Below are positions 42,750 through 47,492 of a stretch of DNA of 47,492 bases, in pieces. Under the pieces are notes generated by a model. That model was not told the origin of the DNA, did no database searches, and saw only the letters and a program-made list of their open reading frames with translations. Both the position numbers and the translations under genes were made by a program. This DNA comes from DATJXG01 sp035500455 (lineage in GTDB: Bacteria; Acidobacteriota; Terriglobia; Terriglobales; Acidobacteriaceae): NCBI GenBank assembly GCA_035500455.1, contig DATJXG010000190.1, forward strand, positions 1-47,492, read 5' to 3'. The first letter of the stretch is position 1. Every line of letters begins with the position of its first letter.

Positions 42750-42801
42750 GGCTGCAAGGCATTCTTACTCGTTAAACGCATCGTGGAAATGCCTTGCAGC
42801 C
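42750..42801. repeat. 14-bp inverted repeat in the divergent promoter region
   Basis: The arms GGCTGCAAGGCATT (42750-42763) and AATGCCTTGCAGCC (42788-42801) are perfect and flank 24 bp that contain the small palindrome CGTTAAACG. It is the only marked structure in the 400-bp gap (42603-43003) between TonB receptor 2 and the mannosidase gene, and could be a shared operator or a leader hairpin. Confidence 0.6.
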
Positions 42802-43003
42802 CAATCGCAGATTGCCGCTGCATCGGGGTTCTTCGCTCAGGGTGCACACTTCAGGGAGTCTCCAGACAAAAAGTCACAGCCTCTGAGGATGACGGTGCCC
42901 GCCTTTGGGCCGTGGGAGGGCACTTGCTTTACACTATCTGTTTCGGCTTTTAGCCACGGGCCGATAAGCATCCCCAAATCCAATGTTCCATGAGATCCCC
43001 TCA

Positions 43004-46000
43004 ATGAAGCGCTACTTTTTGCCCGCATTTCTAGTCATTTTGTTTTCTGCCCTTTCATCCTCAGCCCAGACCGTGGTAGCCACTCCGCCCGATCCCTACC
43101 GCCCGGTTTTGGACCGGTTGGAGTTCCTGACCACCCAGATCCTGCCCGACTGGCGCTACCACGACGACATGCCGCACCCCGAAGATCCCTCGATCGACGA
43201 TTCGGACTGGCCGGTAGTGAACATCAACCAGCTTTGGACAACCGGCCCCCGCGTGTTTCGGCGTTGGGTGGAAGTGCCGGAGAAGCTGAATGGCTACGCC
43301 ACCGCCGGCTCCAAGGTCAAGCTGGACCTGGCTTTCGCCAGTGATGAGGCCATGGTGGTCACGGTTTTCTCCAACGGATCGGTGGTTTTCCGCGGCAGCC
43401 AGGAGATGCAGCAGCCCATTCTTCTCACCGAAAGCGCTCACCCGGGGCAGAAGTTCCTGATCGCCGCCCGCCTCGACGTGCAGCCCGTGCACACCAGAAT
43501 TTCCGCCGGGCGCCTGCTGATCGAGCCGCCTGCCAGCCGCCTTTCGCCGCAGTTGGTCCGCGAGGAGATTCTCGCCGCCGAGCCGATGATCGCAGCTTAT
43601 GCCGAAGGCAAAGAGGAGCGCGAGCAGCAGCTCGACGCCGCAGTCAAGGCCATCGACTTCGCGCCGCTCGATCGCGGAGATCAATCCGCATTCGACGCTT
43701 CTCTCAGCTCCGCTCAGAGCAAGCTGGAAGCGCTCAATCCCTGGCTCAAGCAATTCACCATTCGCGCCGTCGGCAACTCGCATATCGATATGGCCTGGCT
43801 GTGGCCGTGGACCGAAACGGTGGAAATCGTGCACAACACATTCCGCAGCGCGCTTGATTTGATGCGCGAGTATCCCGATTTCAAATTCACCGCCTCCACC
43901 GCTCGCGCTTACGTGTGGATGGAAGAAAAATATCCCGACATGTTCCGCGAAATCGAGCAGCGGGTGAAGGAGGGCCGCTGGGAGGTGATCGGCGGCATGT
44001 GGGTCGAGCCCGACCTGAACATGCCGGCGGGCGAATCTTTAACTCGCCAGATTCTGATCGGCAAAAGATACTTCCAGCAGAAGTTCGGCGTGGACGTGAA
44101 AATCGGTTGGAACCCCGATTCTTTCGGCTACAACTGGCAACTGCCGCAGATTTACAAAAAGTCCGGCATCGATTATTTCGTCACCCAGAAGCTTCTGTGG
44201 GCGCATGAATTCACGGTTTTCCCCTACAAGCTGTTCTGGTGGGAATCGCCCGACGGCAGCCGCCTGCTCACTTATTTTCCTCACGAATACGGCTCCCCCA
44301 TCGAAGCCGACCTGATGGCAAAGGACCTCTCCGAGTGGGCGCCGGCCCTCTACGGGCCGAAGCTCACCGATACGCCCGAGATGATGCATTTGTACGGCGT
44401 GGGCGACCACGGCGGCGGCCCTACCCGCACCATGCTGGACAATGCCACGCGCCTGATGGCGCCCAATGCGGTCTTTCCCAAACTTGAGTTCAGCACCGCC
44501 ACCGCATTCTTCGACGACCTCGATAAAAAGCTTCCCGGCATGAAGGTCCCTGTCTGGGACGACGAGCTTTACTTCCAGTATCACCGCGGAGTCTTCACCA
44601 CGCAGGCCGATACCAAGCAGCGCATCCGCCGCAGCGAAGAGACGCTGCTGAATGCCGAGAAAGTTTCGTCGCTGGCGTTTCTGTACGGCCGGCCCTATCC
44701 GCAAGATGACATGGAGCGCGCCTGGCGGCGCCTTCTCTTCGACCAATTCCACGACGTCATGCCGGGCTCAGGCATAGCCGTGAACTACCTCGATGCGAAG
44801 CGCAACCTGGAAGACGTGCGCCGCACCGGCAACGATATCATCCACGGTTCGCTGCACGAAATTGCCGCCCGCGTGAACACCGAAGGCGAGGGAGAGCCCG
44901 TTCTGATCTTCAATTCGCTTTCCTGGCCGCGCACCGAGATGATCGAGGGGGAAGCGCAGTTGCCGCAGCCGGCGCGGCATATTCAGATCGTGGACTCGGC
45001 GGGCCACCCGGCCGAGTCACAGGTTCTCTCCATCGACCCTGAAACCCACCGCGTGAAATTCCTGCTGCGCGCGACAGTACCGGCGATGGGCTACAGCACA
45101 TATTTCGTTCGCTCCTCAGCGGCGGATGCGCGCATCGCCGCGCCAGTGAAATCCACGGCAACCACGCTGGAGAATGAATTCGTCCGCCTTGCGGTGGATC
45201 CTCAGACCGGGTGCATGACCAGCTTCTTCGACAAGCGCAGCCATATCGAAGCCTTGGCTCCGGCGGAAACCGATACCGGAGGTCCAAAGACTTACGCCTG
45301 CGGCAACCTGCTGCAAACTTTTCACGACCTGCCGAAAGAATACGATGCCTGGAACATCGACGCCGATTTCGAAAAACAGCATTGGGACATCGACAAGGCC
45401 GACGAAGTAAGGCTGCTCGAAACCGGCCCGCTGCGCGCCGTGATCCAGGTGAAGAAGCACTTCCAGAGCTCTGCCTTCGTCCAGGACATCACCATGTACG
45501 CCGGTTCGCCGCGCGTGGATGTGAAGATGCAGGCCGACTGGCACGAAAAACATATCCTGCTGAAGGTCGCCTTCCCGCTCAGCGCGCACAACACCAAAGC
45601 CACGTTTGAAATTCCGTACGGCTCCGTCGAGCGGCCCACGACGCGCAACACGCTGGCCGAGCAGGCGGAGTTTGAAGTCCCCGCGCTGCGCTGGGCCGAT
45701 ATTTCCGACGCTACCCACGGCTTCAGCCTGCTGAACGATTCCAAGTACGGGTACGACGCCAGGGGCAACGTTCTGCGGCTCTCGCTGCTGCGCTCGCCCG
45801 AATGGCCCGATCCGCACGCCGATGAAGGCCACCACGAGTTCACCTATTCTCTCTACGCGCATGCCGGAAACTGGCGCGACGCCCTGACGGTGCGACGCGG
45901 GTACGAACTCAACTATGGACTTCTGGCGATACCGGTGATGAAGCACGCAGGAAGCCTGCCGCCCAGGCATTCTTTCCTGGAAATCGCGCAGGACAATGTG

Positions 46001-46249
46001 GTGCTCACCGCCTTCAAGAAAGCCGAAGACAGCGACGACCTCGTGCTGCGCTTCTACGAATGGGCGGGCAAAAGTGCCGATGTGCAGGTACAGCTTCCGC
46101 CAGGCGCGGAGTCGGCGTCGGACGCAGACCTGATGGAGCGGTCGCTTGCGCCGCTCACTGTGCACAACGGCGTCGTCAGCGTACCCACCAAGCCATACGA
46201 AATCAAGACGGTGAAAATCACATTCGCGCGGAAAGGAGCGCAGCCATGA
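43004..46249 (+). CDS. GH38 alpha-mannosidase, secreted
   Basis: The 1081-residue enzyme hydrolyses alpha-mannosides, as in N-glycans. It has a Sec signal peptide (YFLPAFLVILFSALSSSAQ) from ATG 43004; an ATG at 42983 would add seven residues. Family 38 motifs are GNSHIDMAWLWPWTETVEI with zinc ligands H260 and D262, the nucleophile D372 in WNPDSFGYNWQLPQI, and GDHGGGPTRTMLD. The beta-sandwich C-terminal half includes the conserved NEFVRLAVDPQTGCMTSFFDK and YAGSPRVDVKMQADW. Its stop overlaps the start of the next fucosidase (ATGA), so both are made together, a combination suited to trimming complex glycans imported by TonB receptor 2. Confidence 0.95.
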   Translation: MKRYFLPAFLVILFSALSSSAQTVVATPPDPYRPVLDRLEFLTTQILPDWRYHDDMPHPEDPSIDDSDWPVVNINQLWTTGPRVFRRWVEVPEKLNGYATAGSKVKLDLAFASDEAMVVTVFSNGSVVFRGSQEMQQPILLTESAHPGQKFLIAARLDVQPVHTRISAGRLLIEPPASRLSPQLVREEILAAEPMIAAYAEGKEEREQQLDAAVKAIDFAPLDRGDQSAFDASLSSAQSKLEALNPWLKQFTIRAVGNSHIDMAWLWPWTETVEIVHNTFRSALDLMREYPDFKFTASTARAYVWMEEKYPDMFREIEQRVKEGRWEVIGGMWVEPDLNMPAGESLTRQILIGKRYFQQKFGVDVKIGWNPDSFGYNWQLPQIYKKSGIDYFVTQKLLWAHEFTVFPYKLFWWESPDGSRLLTYFPHEYGSPIEADLMAKDLSEWAPALYGPKLTDTPEMMHLYGVGDHGGGPTRTMLDNATRLMAPNAVFPKLEFSTATAFFDDLDKKLPGMKVPVWDDELYFQYHRGVFTTQADTKQRIRRSEETLLNAEKVSSLAFLYGRPYPQDDMERAWRRLLFDQFHDVMPGSGIAVNYLDAKRNLEDVRRTGNDIIHGSLHEIAARVNTEGEGEPVLIFNSLSWPRTEMIEGEAQLPQPARHIQIVDSAGHPAESQVLSIDPETHRVKFLLRATVPAMGYSTYFVRSSAADARIAAPVKSTATTLENEFVRLAVDPQTGCMTSFFDKRSHIEALAPAETDTGGPKTYACGNLLQTFHDLPKEYDAWNIDADFEKQHWDIDKADEVRLLETGPLRAVIQVKKHFQSSAFVQDITMYAGSPRVDVKMQADWHEKHILLKVAFPLSAHNTKATFEIPYGSVERPTTRNTLAEQAEFEVPALRWADISDATHGFSLLNDSKYGYDARGNVLRLSLLRSPEWPDPHADEGHHEFTYSLYAHAGNWRDALTVRRGYELNYGLLAIPVMKHAGSLPPRHSFLEIAQDNVVLTAFKKAEDSDDLVLRFYEWAGKSADVQVQLPPGAESASDADLMERSLAPLTVHNGVVSVPTKPYEIKTVKITFARKGAQP

Positions 46250-47492
46250 GGTCTTGCTGGCCAGGCGGCGTGCGCATTCTGCGGATTGCCAATGCCGTCT
46301 TGCTGACGGCCCTTTGCCTTCTGCCGTGCACTCTCCTGCGAGCGGAAAATTTCGCCGAGGTAAAACCCTCACCCCAGCAGGTGGAATGGCAGGATCTGGA
46401 ATTCGGCGTCCTCATTCACTTCGGCACCAACACTTTTCTCGACCGCGAATGGGGCGACGGCACCGCCGATCCCAAAGTCTTCAACCCCACGCAACTCGAC
46501 GCCGAGCAATGGATGCGCGCCATCCAGGCGGCGGGCGCGAAGTACGTGGTTCTGGTGGCCAAGCACCACGACGGCTTCTGCCTGTGGCCGACTGAACAGA
46601 CCGCCTACAGCGTGAAAAGCAGTCCGTGGCGAAACGGGCAGGGCGACCTGGTTCGAGAAGTCTCAGATGCCGCTCACAAGTACGGGCTGAAGTTTGGCGT
46701 GTACCTCTCGCCCTGGGACCGCCACGAGCCGCGCTACCAAAACTCCGCCGAGTACGACAAATATTACGCCGCCGAACTCGACGAACTCGCCCAGAATTAC
46801 GGCGAACTGGTGGAGTTCTGGCTCGACGGCGCGGGCAGCGCCGGCCATGTGTACAACTTTCCCCGCATCATCGAAGAGTTGCGAAACTACCAGCCCAACA
46901 CGCTGGTCTTCGCCGATACCGGCCTGTTCGAGTACGGCGACGTTCGCTGGGTGGGCAACGAAGAGGGCACGATCCCGTACGAGAACTGGAATGTCATCGA
47001 CCGCCACGGCTACCTGCGCTGGCGGCCAGTGGAAGTGGATACGCCGCTGCATAAGGCGCACTGGTTTTGGCATCCGAATGACGAGTCCACGCTGAAATCA
47101 CTGCCGGAGCTGGTGTCCACGTACGACGAAAGCGTGGGCCGCAGTGGCCAGTTGATGCTCGGCCTTGCTCCCGACCGCCGCGGCCTGCTGCCCGAGGCCG
47201 ACGTGGCGCGCCTGCAGGAGTTTGGCGCCGCCATCCGCAAGCGCTATTCCGCCAACCTGATGACGCACCACGTTCCCCACCATGACGCCGCCGATCTCGC
47301 GCTGGACGGCGATCCCGCCACGTTCTGGTCCGCGCCCGAGGGCTCGCACCACGCCACGTTGGAGGCGGATTTTCTTAAGCCGGTCAGCTTTGACCACGCG
47401 CTCGTAATGGAGTGGCTCAACGACGGCCAGCACGTGCAGGACTTCCGCATCGAAGCGTGGGATGGAAAGCAATGGAAGGCAGTGGCTGAAGG
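46246..47492 (+). CDS. GH29 alpha-L-fucosidase with F5/8 type C domain, 3' truncated
   Basis: Open to the window end; 415 residues are visible. A signal peptide (ILRIANAVLLTALCLLPCTLLRAE) directs Sec export. GH29 features: EFGVLIHFGTNTF, LVAKHHDGFCLWPT, FGVYLSPWDRHEP and nucleophile D194 in VEFWLDGAGSAG; then a segment from about residue 342 (NLMTHHV, LDGDPATFWSAPEGSHHATLEAD) looks like a discoidin (CBM32-type) domain, cut by the edge. This architecture belongs to the subfamily of fucosidases acting on more specific branched linkages, unlike the Tat-exported copy at 24373. ATG 46246 overlaps the mannosidase stop by 4 bp. Partner for trimming fucosylated glycans. Confidence 0.93.
   Translation, partial: MRSCWPGGVRILRIANAVLLTALCLLPCTLLRAENFAEVKPSPQQVEWQDLEFGVLIHFGTNTFLDREWGDGTADPKVFNPTQLDAEQWMRAIQAAGAKYVVLVAKHHDGFCLWPTEQTAYSVKSSPWRNGQGDLVREVSDAAHKYGLKFGVYLSPWDRHEPRYQNSAEYDKYYAAELDELAQNYGELVEFWLDGAGSAGHVYNFPRIIEELRNYQPNTLVFADTGLFEYGDVRWVGNEEGTIPYENWNVIDRHGYLRWRPVEVDTPLHKAHWFWHPNDESTLKSLPELVSTYDESVGRSGQLMLGLAPDRRGLLPEADVARLQEFGAAIRKRYSANLMTHHVPHHDAADLALDGDPATFWSAPEGSHHATLEADFLKPVSFDHALVMEWLNDGQHVQDFRIEAWDGKQWKAVAE

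Noticed and set aside
1..47492. CRISPR arrays, tRNA or rRNA genes, insertion sequences with transposase
   Set aside because: No regular direct repeats with unique spacers, no cloverleaf-like sequences or rRNA conserved blocks, and no transposase or integrase frame was recognised on reading both strands.

Overview
The window looks like chromosomal DNA of an Acidobacteriota (Terriglobia-type) bacterium. The GC content is high. Two very large outer-membrane receptors of the carboxypeptidase-regulatory-domain/TonB (Oar-like) type lack SusD partners, LytTR/LytS signalling is present, TPR proteins are abundant, and the gaps between genes are filled with several families of short palindromic repeats. 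No rRNA, tRNA, CRISPR, integrase or transposase was found. The taxonomic placement is an inference from gene content only.

Region 1 (1-4468): the 3' part of a RhaT-type L-rhamnose/proton symporter, a ferritin-like di-iron protein, a secreted TPR protein and phosphopentomutase (deoB).

Region 2 (4820-12979): a nearly uninterrupted reductive pyrimidine-degradation operon. It encodes beta-ureidopropionase, PreT and PreA (dihydropyrimidine dehydrogenase), dihydropyrimidinase, an NCS1 nucleobase permease and, after a repeat-filled gap, a class III aminotransferase suited to beta-alanine. Together these take uracil or thymine from import to malonate semialdehyde (or its methyl analogue); DeoB just upstream would handle the pentose phosphate from nucleosides.

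Region 3 (12976-21071): envelope and glycoconjugate genes. These are a LolA-like secreted protein, a coupled PHP-phosphoesterase/GT4 pair, a small membrane protein, a second GT4, a GH1 enzyme of the archaeal/SFR2-like type, and a convergent MGDG-synthase-like GT28 glycosyltransferase. The last three invite a glycolipid hypothesis.

Region 4 (21497-29269): an L-fucose catabolic locus. It encodes FucP, two COG3254 mutarotases, a zinc alcohol dehydrogenase, a Tat-type GH29 alpha-L-fucosidase, a GntR/FCD regulator, an SDR resembling L-fucose dehydrogenase, and L-fuconate dehydratase. The route is the non-phosphorylating one; fucI, fucK and fucA are not seen, and the lactonase and final steps lie elsewhere.

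Region 5 (29259-33698): a previously unlisted 37-residue membrane peptide, a secreted TPR protein, a divergent pair of distantly related helical proteins, and a LytTR response regulator.

Region 6 (33827-47492): a perfect bidirectional terminator, TonB receptor 1, a LytS-type histidine kinase with an N-terminal DUF1272-like cysteine domain, TonB receptor 2, and divergently from it a GH38 alpha-mannosidase translationally coupled to a second GH29 alpha-L-fucosidase that runs off the window. Receptor 2 and the two hydrolases probably serve uptake and trimming of mannose- and fucose-containing glycans, feeding the fucose pathway of region 4.
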